From NCBI GenBank assembly GCA_017465665.1, contig JAFTVU010000004.1, forward strand, positions 1 through 64,000: 64,000 nt of DNA, in the 5' to 3' direction. Below, one piece after another: positions 52,793 through 61,142 of the stretch (position 1 is its first letter; each line of letters begins with the position of its first letter). The notes below the pieces were generated by a model. It searched no databases. It worked only from the letters and a program-made list of their open reading frames with translations, and had not been told where the DNA came from. The position numbers and the translations under genes were made by a program. This stretch comes from Oscillospiraceae bacterium. GTDB lineage: Bacteria > Bacillota > Clostridia > Oscillospirales > Ruminococcaceae.

Positions 52793-53213
52793 TATAGAAA
52801 GAGCAAAGCAGCTTCTTCACAGCGGCGGATATACCTGCGTGCTGTGCAAGGGTGATGCTGTTTATACCAGCACTGAGCGCGGTGTTGCTCCGATGGTGGA
52901 ATGGCTGGATAACGGGGCAGAGCTTCACGGCTTTGCGGCGGCGGATAAGGTCATCGGAAAGGCGGCAGCAATGCTGTTCGTGCTGGCAGGTGTATCGGAG
53001 ATATACAGCGATGTTATGAGCGCATCCGCAGCAGAATTCCTGAAGAACAGCGGCGTGAGATATTCTTATGATGCTCTCACACAGCACATAATCAACCGCA
53101 AGGGTGATGGTATCTGCCCGATGGAGCAGCTTACAGCGGATATGGACAGCGCTGAAGAAGCGTTTGTGGCAATAAAAGAGAAACTGACTGAATTACGAAA
53201 GGGTAAGTTATGA
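52785..53213 (+). CDS. DUF1893 family protein
   Basis: 142 aa. [23 protein letters not shown], then [22 protein letters not shown], and an ending DGICPMEQL match DUF1893, a deaminase-like small fold with a conserved Cys-Pro. ATG 52785 is chosen at the overlap with the S component; ATGA overlap with the next gene. Function unknown, but the family commonly accompanies ECF S components and Fe-S aldo/keto reductases. Confidence 0.85.
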   Translation: MSDIERAKQLLHSGGYTCVLCKGDAVYTSTERGVAPMVEWLDNGAELHGFAAADKVIGKAAAMLFVLAGVSEIYSDVMSASAAEFLKNSGVRYSYDALTQHIINRKGDGICPMEQLTADMDSAEEAFVAIKEKLTELRKGKL

Positions 53214-54304
53214 AGAAATTAGGATTTGGACTTATGCGTCTTCCGCTGCTTGACGGAAACGATCAGAAGAGCTTTGACAAGGAGCAGATATGCCGCATGG
53301 CAGACAGCTTTATGGAGCAGGGCTTTACATATTTCGATACAGCGTATATGTATCATGACGGCGGCAGCGAGTGCGTTGTAAAGGAAGTGCTGGTGGACCG
53401 TCATCCGCGTGACAGCTTCCTGCTTGCCACAAAGCTCCCTACAATGATGCTTAAGGAAGAGGCGGATATGGAGCGCATCTTCTCAGATCAGCTTGAAAAA
53501 ACAGGCGCAGGCTACTTTGATTACTATCTGCTGCACTGCCTTACAAAGGAGAACTACGAGATCTCCACACGCCTTGGTGCGTTTGATTTCGTGATGCAGA
53601 AGAAAAAGGACGGTCTGGCACGCAGGATAGGCTTCTCCTATCACGATAATGCGGAGCTTCTGGATGAGATACTCACCGCTCACCCCGAAATGGAGTTCGT
53701 GCAGCTTCAGATCAATTATCTCGACTGGGAGGATAACGGAGTTCAGTCCCGCAAGTGCTACGAGGTAGCAAGAAAGCACGGCAAGGATATCATCGTTATG
53801 GAGCCTGTAAAGGGCGGCACGCTTGCGAACGTTCCTCCCAGAGCTGAAAAGCTACTGAAGGAAAAGGAGCCCGATAATTCCGTGGCTTCATGGGCAGTGC
53901 GCTTTGCGGCAAGCTGCGAGGGCGTTATAATGGTGCTCAGCGGCATGAGCAATATGCAGCAGCTTACCGATAATACAGGCTATATGGCGGAGTTCAGACC
54001 GCTGGACGCTGAGGAGAGAGCGCTGGTATTCAAGGTGGCAGATATCATCAATACCGCAGTTTCTGTTCCCTGTACCGCATGCCGCTACTGCGTTGAGGGA
54101 TGTCCCATGAATATCCCGATACCCGAATACTTTGCGCTGTACAACGCCGAAAAGCAGGGAACAGCAGAGAGCACCTACGAGGAGACAGGCAAGGGGCTCG
54201 GCAAGGCCTCTGACTGCATAGAGTGCGGTCAGTGCGAGGGTCATTGTCCTCAGCATCTTGAGATAATAAAGCTCCTTAAGGATGTCGCAGTGACATTTGA
54301 ATAA
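53210..54304 (+). CDS. aldo/keto reductase with a ferredoxin-like domain
   Basis: 364 aa. The AKR barrel shows [10 protein letters not shown], the catalytic Asp/Tyr/Lys region (ATKLP) and HCLT; the C-terminal 80 residues carry [12 protein letters not shown] and [12 protein letters not shown], two 4Fe-4S binding sets. Such clostridial enzymes probably take electrons from ferredoxin, substrate unknown. Coupled to DUF1893 by ATGA. Confidence 0.93.
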   Translation: MKKLGFGLMRLPLLDGNDQKSFDKEQICRMADSFMEQGFTYFDTAYMYHDGGSECVVKEVLVDRHPRDSFLLATKLPTMMLKEEADMERIFSDQLEKTGAGYFDYYLLHCLTKENYEISTRLGAFDFVMQKKKDGLARRIGFSYHDNAELLDEILTAHPEMEFVQLQINYLDWEDNGVQSRKCYEVARKHGKDIIVMEPVKGGTLANVPPRAEKLLKEKEPDNSVASWAVRFAASCEGVIMVLSGMSNMQQLTDNTGYMAEFRPLDAEERALVFKVADIINTAVSVPCTACRYCVEGCPMNIPIPEYFALYNAEKQGTAESTYEETGKGLGKASDCIECGQCEGHCPQHLEIIKLLKDVAVTFE

Positions 54305-54305
54305 C

Positions 54306-54570
54306 ATATTACAAAGCCGCTTCTGGTGCGATATCAGAGGCGGCTTTTTCGTGCTGTTGACTTTTTGCGGTTTGTTTGCTATAATCAATCTGTCGATAAA
54401 TAAGGATTTGTAGGGGCGACCTGTGGTCGCCCGTTTATGACGATCGTGTTTTAGCGGGCGACCACAGGTCGCCCCTACACCGATGCGTTAATTAATATCG
54501 TGTGTCAAATCTCATTTTGTTTATAAGTTAACGCAATCCAGAGAAGATATATCTCCTCTGGATCTTTTAT
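54306..54570 (+). mobile_element. gene-less cassette, copy 3
   Basis: Same 5' hairpin with compensated bases (AAAGCCGCTTCTG / CAGAGGCGGCTTT, 54313-54325 and 54335-54347), promoter TTGACT (54357)-17-TATAAT (54380), leader GTCGATAAATAAGGATTTG, then no open reading frame but a palindromic repeat, and the 3' hairpin ATCCAGAG...CTCTGGAT (54536-54563). The first hairpin is placed to terminate the aldo/keto reductase transcript. The rest of the gap to spo0A (54571-54790) shows no gene. Confidence 0.6.
54409..54479. repeat. 25-bp inverted repeat, MITE/REP-like
   Basis: Perfect 25-nt arms (54409-54433 and 54455-54479) around TGTAGGGGCGACCTGTGG; each arm is itself nearly palindromic (GGGCGACC tgt GGTCGCCC). 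It occupies the place of the cargo gene in cassette copy 3. Such GGGGCGACC elements are commonly dispersed in Firmicutes genomes. Confidence 0.85.
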
Positions 54571-54790
54571 GTCATCCTGCTTTGGCAATTTCCAGTTTTT
54601 GATCTGTTTCCAATTGGAATTTCCAGTTTTTTCTCGACAAAATGTGTTAATTATTTGTTACAAATTATAGGTTTCTGCTGTGATTAAAGGATGAGGATGG
54701 TAAACAAATGGCTTAACAGCCGCGTTTTTCGGCTTTGCGATGCCTTTTTATACAAATTGGTAAATAAATGTAAAAATTTCCAAAAAGTAC

Positions 54791-54819
54791 TTGAAATTTT
54801 ATCCAGTATATGGTAATAT
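54791..54819 (+). promoter_or_regulatory. promoter of spo0A
   Basis: TTGAAA (54791-54796), 17 bp, TAATAT (54814-54819). Confidence 0.7.
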
Positions 54820-54855
54820 AAGGATGCAAGAAAACTTATGGAGGTTTTAAAAAAT

Positions 54856-55629
54856 ATGAATCAGATCAAAGTATTAATCGGTAACGACACCGCAGACTGC
54901 GGTATGGCATGGGCAGGAGCAATGAAAGCAGCAGGTATGTACGCTATAACACGCCGCTGTGACGGAAACTCTGTGCTGAACTCTATCAAGTCCGAAGCGC
55001 CTGATGTGGCGGTGCTGGATGAGAGGATGCCTTTCTGTGACGCGCTGGAGGTCATCCGCCGATTAAAGATGGAAAAGAAGTATGTGCCTCAGGTAATAGT
55101 AGTGACAAGCATGATCACTCCTCAGCTTGAGCGTGAGGCTGTCAGCGCAGGTGCTGCCTGTGTGATGATGAAGCCCATCGACCCGAAATTCCTTGTGACA
55201 CGTATCTCCGAGCTGTGCGGCTTTGAGCACGAGCCTACCGCTGTCCCTGATGAGACAGACCTTGAATGTGCGGTCACTGAGATAATCCATCAGGTGGGAA
55301 TTCCTGCTCACATCAAGGGCTACCACTATCTCCGCACCGCAATTATGCTCTCAGTCAATAATGACGACATGATAAACTGCATCACAAAGCTGCTCTATCC
55401 CACGGTTGCAAAAAGATATCAGACCACATCCTCCCGCGTTGAGCGTGCTATCCGTCACGCTATCGAGATCGCATGGGACCGCGGCGACATCGATGTGCTT
55501 ACACGCATTTTCTCCTACACGATACATACATCCCGCGGAAAGCCCACAAACTCTGAATTTATAGCGCTCATCGCAGATCACCTGCGCCTGAAGTTCAAGT
55601 CAAGAAATGCAGTTCCTGCTTACAGATGA
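54856..55629 (+). CDS. spo0A: stage 0 sporulation response regulator Spo0A
   Basis: 257 aa. Receiver domain (1-115) with phospho-acceptor in VAVLDERMP and Lys in VMMKPIDPKF; the Spo0A DNA-binding domain (~145-255) has IHQVGIPAHIKGYHYLRTAI, KLLYPTVAKRYQTTSSRVER and KPTNSEFIALIADHLRLK. The acidic pocket reads GND where Spo0A usually has DD. ATG 54856 is preferred because GGAGG lies ahead of it; the earlier ATG (54838) contains that site. It is the master regulator of sporulation and stationary phase. Confidence 0.94.
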   Translation: MNQIKVLIGNDTADCGMAWAGAMKAAGMYAITRRCDGNSVLNSIKSEAPDVAVLDERMPFCDALEVIRRLKMEKKYVPQVIVVTSMITPQLEREAVSAGAACVMMKPIDPKFLVTRISELCGFEHEPTAVPDETDLECAVTEIIHQVGIPAHIKGYHYLRTAIMLSVNNDDMINCITKLLYPTVAKRYQTTSSRVERAIRHAIEIAWDRGDIDVLTRIFSYTIHTSRGKPTNSEFIALIADHLRLKFKSRNAVPAYR

Positions 55630-55642
55630 TCGGAATTACATA

Positions 55643-55674
55643 AAGCCACCGTTTTCGCGGTGGCTTATCTTTTT
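55643..55674 (+). terminator. terminator after spo0A
   Basis: Perfect arms AAGCCACCG / CGGTGGCTT (55643-55651, 55658-55666) then ATCTTTTT. Confidence 0.9.
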
Positions 55675-55682
55675 GGGATAAC

Positions 55683-55711
55683 AAAAAGAGGGAAGCGCTT
55701 GCTTCCCTCTT
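55683..55711 (-). terminator. terminator of pnp
   Basis: 11-bp stem AAGAGGGAAGC / GCTTCCCTCTT (55686-55696, 55701-55711), loop GCTT; on the minus strand followed by TTTGTT. Confidence 0.9.
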
Positions 55712-55726
55712 GATGATTCAATAATA

Positions 55727-57853
55727 TCAGCCGTTGTTCTGAGCTGCTCTCTTAGCCTCGATATCAGCCAGAGCGTCCTTGCGGGAGAGATTGATCCTGC
55801 CCTGCTGGTCGATCTCCATTACCTTAACGATGATCTCATCGCCGATGGATACAACGTCCTCGACCTTTTCAACGCGTCTGTTCTCAAGCTTGGAGATGTG
55901 TACCATACCGTCCTTGCCGGGAGCGATCTCTACAAATGCGCCGAAGTTCATGATACGAACTACCTTACCCTTGTAGATAGCACCGATCTCGGGAGGATTA
56001 ACGATAGTACCGATAACCTGTACACAAGCGTTTGCCTTTTCCATATCAAGACCGCAGATGAATACGTTACCCTCATCATCGATATCGATCTTGCACTCGA
56101 AGTCAGCGCAAAGCTTCTGGATGATCTTGCCGCCCTTACCGATGACCTCGCTGATCTTATCAGCGGGAACCTTGGTGGTGAGCATCTTGGGAGCGTACTT
56201 ACCAACTTCCTTGCGGGGCTCAGGAATAGCCTTGAGCATGATCTCGTCAAGGATGTAGTTACGTGCTGTGTGAGTTGTTTCGATAGCCTGACGGATGATC
56301 TCAGGTGTAAGACCGTCGATCTTCAGGTCCATCTGGATAGCTGTGATACCGTCATGTGTACCTGCTACCTTGAAGTCCATATCGCCGAAGAAGTCCTCAA
56401 CGCCCTGGATATCGATCATTGTATCCCATCTGTCACCCTCGGTGATAAGACCGCAGGAGATACCTGCAACGGGCTTCTTGATCGGAACACCTGCATCCAT
56501 CAGAGCAATTGTGGAGCCACAGATAGAGCCCTGGGATGTGGAGCCGTTGGAGGAAAGTACCTCAGAAACCAGACGGATAGCGTAGGGGAACTCCTCAACG
56601 GAGGGGATAACAGGAACAAGAGCACGCTCAGCCAGTGCACCGTGACCGATCTCACGTCTGCCGGGGCCGCGGCTTGCCTTTGTCTCGCCTACGGAGTAAG
56701 CGGGGAAGTTGTAGTGGTGCATATAGCGCTTGCCCTCTTCCTCGTCAAGACCCTCAAGCTTCTGGGAATCGCTTACGGGACCCAGTGTAGCGATAGTCAT
56801 TACCTGTGTCTGTCCTCTTGTGAACAGACCAGAGCCGTGTACTCTGGGAAGAACGCCGACCTCAGCAGCCAGAGGACGGATCTCGTCCATTCTTCTGCCG
56901 TCAACACGCTTGCCCTCGTCCAGCAGCCAGCGGCGTACTACGAACTTCTGCAGCTTGTAGATGCACTCGTCGATCATGCCGATCTTCTCGGGGTATACCT
57001 CGTCAAACTTTGCATGGATATCGTCAACGATGGGTGCAAGGCGCTCCTCGCGGATGTTTTTGTCGTCTGTGTCAAGAGCGAACTTAACACGGTCGATAGC
57101 GAACTCGGAGATAGCGTCGAACATATCGTGGTCAACTTCCTGGGACTCGAAAGCAAACTTGGGCTTGCCGATCTGAGCCTGGATATCCTTGATGAAGGGG
57201 ATGAGGCTTGTGGTGATCTCCTTGTGACCGGCCATGATAGCTTCGATCATCTTCTCATCGGGAACCTCGTTAGCGCCTGCCTCGATCATAACTACCTTAT
57301 GCTCGGAGGAAGCAACTGTCAGTGTGAGGTCTGTCTTTGCTCTCTGCTCGAGAGTGGGCATCATAACGATCTCGCCGTCAACCAGACCAACGGAAACGCC
57401 GCCGATAGGGCCGTTCCAGGGGATATCGGAAATGGAAACTGCGATTGATGCACCGATCATGCCGAGGATCTCGGGGGATGCATCGGGATCAACAGCCAGA
57501 ACTGTCATTGTGATAGCTACGTCATTTCTCATATCCTTGGGGAACAGAGGACGCATAGGACGGTCAACTACACGGGAAGTGAGGATCGCCTTTTCGGACG
57601 GACGGCCCTCTCTCTTGAGGAAGCCGCCGGGGATCTTACCTACGGAGTACAGTCTCTCCTCGTAATCAACGGCTAAGGGGAAGAAATCCACGCCGTCACG
57701 GGGCTTAGCGGAAGCGGTTACGTTTACCATAACAACAGTCTCGCCGTACTTTACCCAGCAGGAGCCGTTTGCGAGTCCGCATACCTTGCCTGTCTCAACG
57801 GTGAGCTCACGGCCTGCGAACATTGTCTTGAAAACTCTGTAATTTTCAAACAT
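55727..57853 (-). CDS. pnp: polyribonucleotide nucleotidyltransferase (PNPase)
   Basis: 708 aa, full length. Two RNase PH domains (KREGRPSEKAILTSRVVDRP; FLKREGRPS-type core and GSTSQGSICGSTIALMDAG), a KH domain (ISEVIGKGGKIIQKLC) and an S1 domain (GAIYKGKVVRIMNFGAFVEI). It degrades RNA 3' to 5' with phosphate. GAAAGGA upstream. It follows rpsO, the conserved order, and its 5' leader holds a long hairpin that may be an autoregulatory site. Confidence 0.97.
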   Translation of the reverse strand: MFENYRVFKTMFAGRELTVETGKVCGLANGSCWVKYGETVVMVNVTASAKPRDGVDFFPLAVDYEERLYSVGKIPGGFLKREGRPSEKAILTSRVVDRPMRPLFPKDMRNDVAITMTVLAVDPDASPEILGMIGASIAVSISDIPWNGPIGGVSVGLVDGEIVMMPTLEQRAKTDLTLTVASSEHKVVMIEAGANEVPDEKMIEAIMAGHKEITTSLIPFIKDIQAQIGKPKFAFESQEVDHDMFDAISEFAIDRVKFALDTDDKNIREERLAPIVDDIHAKFDEVYPEKIGMIDECIYKLQKFVVRRWLLDEGKRVDGRRMDEIRPLAAEVGVLPRVHGSGLFTRGQTQVMTIATLGPVSDSQKLEGLDEEEGKRYMHHYNFPAYSVGETKASRGPGRREIGHGALAERALVPVIPSVEEFPYAIRLVSEVLSSNGSTSQGSICGSTIALMDAGVPIKKPVAGISCGLITEGDRWDTMIDIQGVEDFFGDMDFKVAGTHDGITAIQMDLKIDGLTPEIIRQAIETTHTARNYILDEIMLKAIPEPRKEVGKYAPKMLTTKVPADKISEVIGKGGKIIQKLCADFECKIDIDDEGNVFICGLDMEKANACVQVIGTIVNPPEIGAIYKGKVVRIMNFGAFVEIAPGKDGMVHISKLENRRVEKVEDVVSIGDEIIVKVMEIDQQGRINLSRKDALADIEAKRAAQNNG

Positions 57854-57883
57854 CTTTTTTATTTCCTTTCATTATAGTTGTTT

Positions 57884-57961
57884 AAGGTCCGCAGCTTTAG
57901 CAATTAAACTCAACCTGCGGAGCACCGCATGCTCAGTTTAATGCTAACCTCTGCGTACCTT
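57884..57961 (-). promoter_or_regulatory. long stem-loop in the pnp leader
   Basis: A nearly perfect 27-nt pairing of 57884-57910 with 57935-57961 (only small bulges) closed by a loop with an inner hairpin TGCGG/CCGCA. Position matches the RNase III/PNPase-controlled hairpin in the E. coli pnp leader; function here inferred. Confidence 0.7.
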
Positions 57962-57991
57962 TAGTGTGATAAAGTAATTCAAGAGTAATAC

Positions 57992-58035
57992 AAAAGGGGC
58001 AGAACTGAGCTTTTAAGCGCAGTGCTGCCCATTTT
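57992..58035 (-). terminator. terminator between rpsO and pnp
   Basis: GGGCAG...CTGCCC arms (57997-58002, 58025-58030), extended by AACT/AGTG, with T-runs on both sides. Probably leaky, so pnp is partly read through. Confidence 0.7.
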
Positions 58036-58044
58036 TGCACTTGA

Positions 58045-58311
58045 TTACTTACGGATACCCAGCTTAGCGATGATTGCTCTGTAACGCTCGATGTCCTTCT
58101 TCTGCAGGTAGTTGAGGAGGTTTCTTCTCTTACCTACCATCTTCAGCAGACCACGTCTGGAGTGGTGATCCTTCTGGTGAACCTTGATGTGCTCAGTCAG
58201 GTCGTTGATTCTCTTTGTGAGAATTGCGATCTGAACCTCAGGAGAACCTGTGTCGTTGTCTGCAAGGCGGTTAGCCTCGATTACCTGTGCCTTTTCTTCT
58301 TTTCTTAACAT
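58045..58311 (-). CDS. rpsO: 30S ribosomal protein S15
   Basis: 88 aa. [38 protein letters not shown] and [14 protein letters not shown] are the S15 signature. S15 nucleates the central domain of the 30S subunit. GAGGTG ribosome site. Its leader is about 100 nt. Confidence 0.98.
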   Translation of the reverse strand: MLRKEEKAQVIEANRLADNDTGSPEVQIAILTKRINDLTEHIKVHQKDHHSRRGLLKMVGKRRNLLNYLQKKDIERYRAIIAKLGIRK

Positions 58312-58412
58312 AGTAACACCTCATAAAATTTTTATTCCGTCATCATAGTGGCGGGACTGGTGTTTATCCACGCTCCATGAATACGGTATATTGTGCATAG
58401 CACAACACGATT

Positions 58413-58441
58413 ATTATAACATATTAATTTCTGTTTGTAAA
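58413..58441 (-). promoter_or_regulatory. promoter of rpsO
   Basis: Minus strand TTTACA (58441-58436), 17 bp, TATAAT (58418-58413). A short hairpin TTGTGC/GCACAA lies near the transcript start. Confidence 0.8.
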
Positions 58442-58498
58442 GAGGTTTTAGAAAAATATTTTACATTATTTTATTATTATACAGGGAACTGCTCCGTA

Positions 58499-59110
58499 TC
58501 AGTCGAATCTCAGGCTCTTGTAATCCGCGGTAAGCTCATTCCAGTTATCCAGGGCAAGCCGTGCTATCTGCGGATCGTACATGATGCCGATGTTCTTCTC
58601 TATCTCTGAGCGCACCGTTTCCATGGGCAGTGCGTTGCGGTAGGAGCGCTTTGATGCCATTGCATCGATGGAATCGCACACGGCTATTATTCTGGAGCCG
58701 AGGGGTATCTCCTCGCCCTTTGCGCCAAACGGATAGCCTCTGCCGTCCCAGCGCTCGTGGTGATGGAGCAGGATAGCCGCTATGCGTGTGAAATGCTCTG
58801 AGCGGCTCATTATATTTGCACCTATCTCAGGGTGCTTCTTCATGAGCTGCCATTCCTCATCGTCCAGCCTGCCCTCCTTGAGCAGCACTCTGTCGGGGAT
58901 GCCTATCTTTCCTATATCGTGCAGATGGCCTGCTATGTGTATCTCCTGCATCTCGTTCTCGTCCATGCCCAGCTTTCTGCACAGAAAGCACGCCATATCG
59001 CTGACTCTGCGTGAGTGGTCGCCTGTATACGGGTCGCGGGCGTCCAGTGCAGAGGTTATACATTCCACAAGCTCGTGGTTTTCAAAGTTTGTTTCACAAT
59101 CGCAGTTCAT
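58499..59110 (-). CDS. HD-GYP domain protein (c-di-GMP phosphodiesterase type)
   Basis: 203 aa, a stand-alone HD-GYP domain: HSRRVSDMA, HLHDIGKIGIPD, HHHERWDGRGYP, DSIDAMASKRSYR. All HD and GYP residues are intact, so hydrolysis of c-di-GMP is likely. No sensor domain is attached. GGAGGC ribosome site. Together with the AraC-GGDEF gene it indicates c-di-GMP signalling in this organism. Confidence 0.92.
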   Translation of the reverse strand: MNCDCETNFENHELVECITSALDARDPYTGDHSRRVSDMACFLCRKLGMDENEMQEIHIAGHLHDIGKIGIPDRVLLKEGRLDDEEWQLMKKHPEIGANIMSRSEHFTRIAAILLHHHERWDGRGYPFGAKGEEIPLGSRIIAVCDSIDAMASKRSYRNALPMETVRSEIEKNIGIMYDPQIARLALDNWNELTADYKSLRFD

Positions 59111-59139
59111 AGTGCCTCCAATGATGTCAGATACATGAT

Positions 59140-59194
59140 AGGTTAGAATAAACTAACCTGTTATTATTGTACACCAAGAACAAAAATATGTCAA
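59140..59194 (-). promoter_or_regulatory. promoter and inverted repeat of the HD-GYP gene
   Basis: Minus strand TTGACA (59194-59189), 17 bp, TACAAT (59171-59166), followed at the transcript start by AGGTTAG-N6-CTAACCT (59140-59159). Confidence 0.75.
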
Positions 59195-59212
59195 CATCTT
59201 TTGAAAAAACCA

Positions 59213-59241
59213 TTGACAATGGTACGAAATCGTACTATAAT
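59213..59241 (+). promoter_or_regulatory. promoter of marR-MATE with operator in the spacer
   Basis: TTGACA (59213-59218), 17 bp, TATAAT (59236-59241). GTACGAAATCGTAC, a perfect inverted repeat, lies inside the spacer (59222-59235): a likely MarR binding site. Confidence 0.85.
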
Positions 59242-59269
59242 ATAAAACGTTTGTATAAGGAGGTAGGCG

Positions 59270-59725
59270 ATGAGAAATAAAGCATCCGCTGCTCTGGAGC
59301 GGTTCAATTATCTGATAAGTGCCATAGATTCGGCTTACCATGATGTTTCGCAGAGCTTGGGTATGGCTGATAGTTCGATGGTGGTACTTTATGCAGCTTG
59401 CTATAATGGAGGCAGCTGTCTTGTGAGTGATATAAGCGGACTTACGGGAATGAGCAAGCAGACTATAAATTCTGCGCTTCGTAAGCTTGAGCGTGAGGGA
59501 ATTATAACGCTCGAGCAATTCGGCGGTAAGAAAAAAACAGTACTTCTGACAGAAGAGGGAAAGGCGCTTGCGGCAAAGACCGCTTTACGGGTCATTAACA
59601 TTGAAAATGAGATAATGGGCTCCTGGAGTAACGAGGATCGTGACAAATATCTGGAGCTGACACAAAGATATCTGAATGAATTCAGAGAGAAAGCATCAAG
59701 TATTTTATCGGAGGAACAACTATGA
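59270..59725 (+). CDS. MarR family transcriptional regulator
   Basis: 151 aa. Winged helix: GSCLVSDISGLTGMSKQTINS, LRKLEREGIITLEQFGGKKKTVLLTEEG. Probably represses itself and the MATE efflux gene it overlaps by 4 nt, with a ligand releasing it. GGAGG site before ATG 59270. Confidence 0.92.
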   Translation: MRNKASAALERFNYLISAIDSAYHDVSQSLGMADSSMVVLYAACYNGGSCLVSDISGLTGMSKQTINSALRKLEREGIITLEQFGGKKKTVLLTEEGKALAAKTALRVINIENEIMGSWSNEDRDKYLELTQRYLNEFREKASSILSEEQL

Positions 59726-61053
59726 ACATACAGCTTTCGGAGCATTTCACCTACAGCAAGCTGCTCCGTTTTACATTGCCGTCCATCGTTATGATGATAT
59801 TCTCATCCATATACGGTGTGGTGGATGGTTATTTCGTTTCAAATTATGTCGGTAAGACGCCTTTTGCGGCGGTGAATTTCATCATGCCGTTCCTTATGGT
59901 GCTGGGAGCGGTGGGCTTCATGCTTGGCACAGGCGGCAGCGCGCTCATTTCAAAGACCATGGGCGAGGGTGACCGCGACAAGGCTAAGAGGATATTCTCG
60001 CTGCTGGTCTATGTGGGAGCAGCTCTGGGCATTGTCATTGCTGCGCTGGGAATAATTTTTATTGAGCCTGTGGCTGTGCTGCTTGGCGCTGAGGGTGACA
60101 TGCTGGCTGACTGCGTGCTTTACGGACGTATAATCCTGCTGGCGCTTCCCGCGCTGTTACTCCAGTTTGAGTTCCAGACATATTTTGTCACAGCCGAGAA
60201 GCCGCAGCTTGGTCTTGCGGTGACGGTTGCGGCAGGTGTTACCAACATGGTTCTGGACTGGCTGTTCATGGCGGTATTCCAGTGGGGCATCGTAGGAGCT
60301 GCCTCAGCGACAGCGATAAGTCAGGCTGTGGGCGGAATAACTCCGCTGTTCTATTTTGCTTCAGATAATTCCAGCCTGCTGCGCCTTACGAAAACGAGGA
60401 TAGACGGCAGGGTGCTGCTCAAGACCTGCACCAATGGCTCGTCCGAGCTTATGAGCAATATTTCCATGTCCATCGTGGGAATGTTGTATAATGTGCAGCT
60501 TATGAAATACGCAGGCGAGGACGGAGTTGCAGCGTACGGCGTACTGATGTATGTAAACTTCATCTTCATATCCGCATTCATCGGTTATTCCGTAGGAACT
60601 GCGCCTGTGGTGGGGTATCATTTCGGCGCTCTCAACAAGGCGGAGCTTAAAAACCTGCTGAAGCGCAGTGCAGTTATCATAGGCATATTCTCCGTGTGTA
60701 TGCTTGCTCTGGGTCAGCTTCTGGCGCAGCCGCTTTCCGCGCTGTTTGTGGGATATGATGAAGCTCTGATGGATATGACGCTGCGCGGGTTCAGGATATT
60801 TTCGTTCTCGTTCCTGTTTGCAGGCACTGCGATATATGGCTCGGCATTCTTTACCGCACTTAACGACGGGCTTACCTCTGCGCTTATCTCGTTCCTCAGA
60901 ACGCTCGTGTTCCAGATAGCGGCGGTATTGATACTTCCTGTGTTTTTCGATATAGATGGTATATGGCTGTCTGTTGTGGCAGCGGAGGTCGTGGCGGCTT
61001 CCGTTACATTGGCGTTCCTGTTTGGCAAGAGAAAGAAATACGGCTACATGTGA
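59722..61053 (+). CDS. MATE family efflux transporter
   Basis: 443 aa, 12 membrane helices. FTLPSIVMMIFSSIYGVVDG, FMLGTGGSALISKTMGEGD and the second-half repeat (GVLMYVNFIFISAFIGYSVG, APVVGYHFGALN) are typical of the MepA/NorM group. Exports drugs or metabolites using a sodium or proton gradient. Under MarR control. Confidence 0.95.
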   Translation: MNIQLSEHFTYSKLLRFTLPSIVMMIFSSIYGVVDGYFVSNYVGKTPFAAVNFIMPFLMVLGAVGFMLGTGGSALISKTMGEGDRDKAKRIFSLLVYVGAALGIVIAALGIIFIEPVAVLLGAEGDMLADCVLYGRIILLALPALLLQFEFQTYFVTAEKPQLGLAVTVAAGVTNMVLDWLFMAVFQWGIVGAASATAISQAVGGITPLFYFASDNSSLLRLTKTRIDGRVLLKTCTNGSSELMSNISMSIVGMLYNVQLMKYAGEDGVAAYGVLMYVNFIFISAFIGYSVGTAPVVGYHFGALNKAELKNLLKRSAVIIGIFSVCMLALGQLLAQPLSALFVGYDEALMDMTLRGFRIFSFSFLFAGTAIYGSAFFTALNDGLTSALISFLRTLVFQIAAVLILPVFFDIDGIWLSVVAAEVVAASVTLAFLFGKRKKYGYM

Positions 61054-61142
61054 CCTTGCAGCCGAAAACACAAAAAGTCGGGAATATCTGCCGCGGATGT
61101 GTTAGAATGATATCACGGCAGAAAGAGAAAGGAAGTGCGTGA

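Noticed and set aside
54680..54790. A c-di-GMP or other known riboswitch before spo0A
   Set aside because: A GCCG/CGGC hairpin and GATGCC-like sequence are present but the conserved core of GEMM or other classes I know is not.
55898..57448. 516-codon open frame on the plus strand opposite pnp
   Set aside because: It lies wholly antisense to PNPase, has a composition (Cys/Leu/Asp-rich) expected from the complement of a codon-biased gene, and has no ribosome site.
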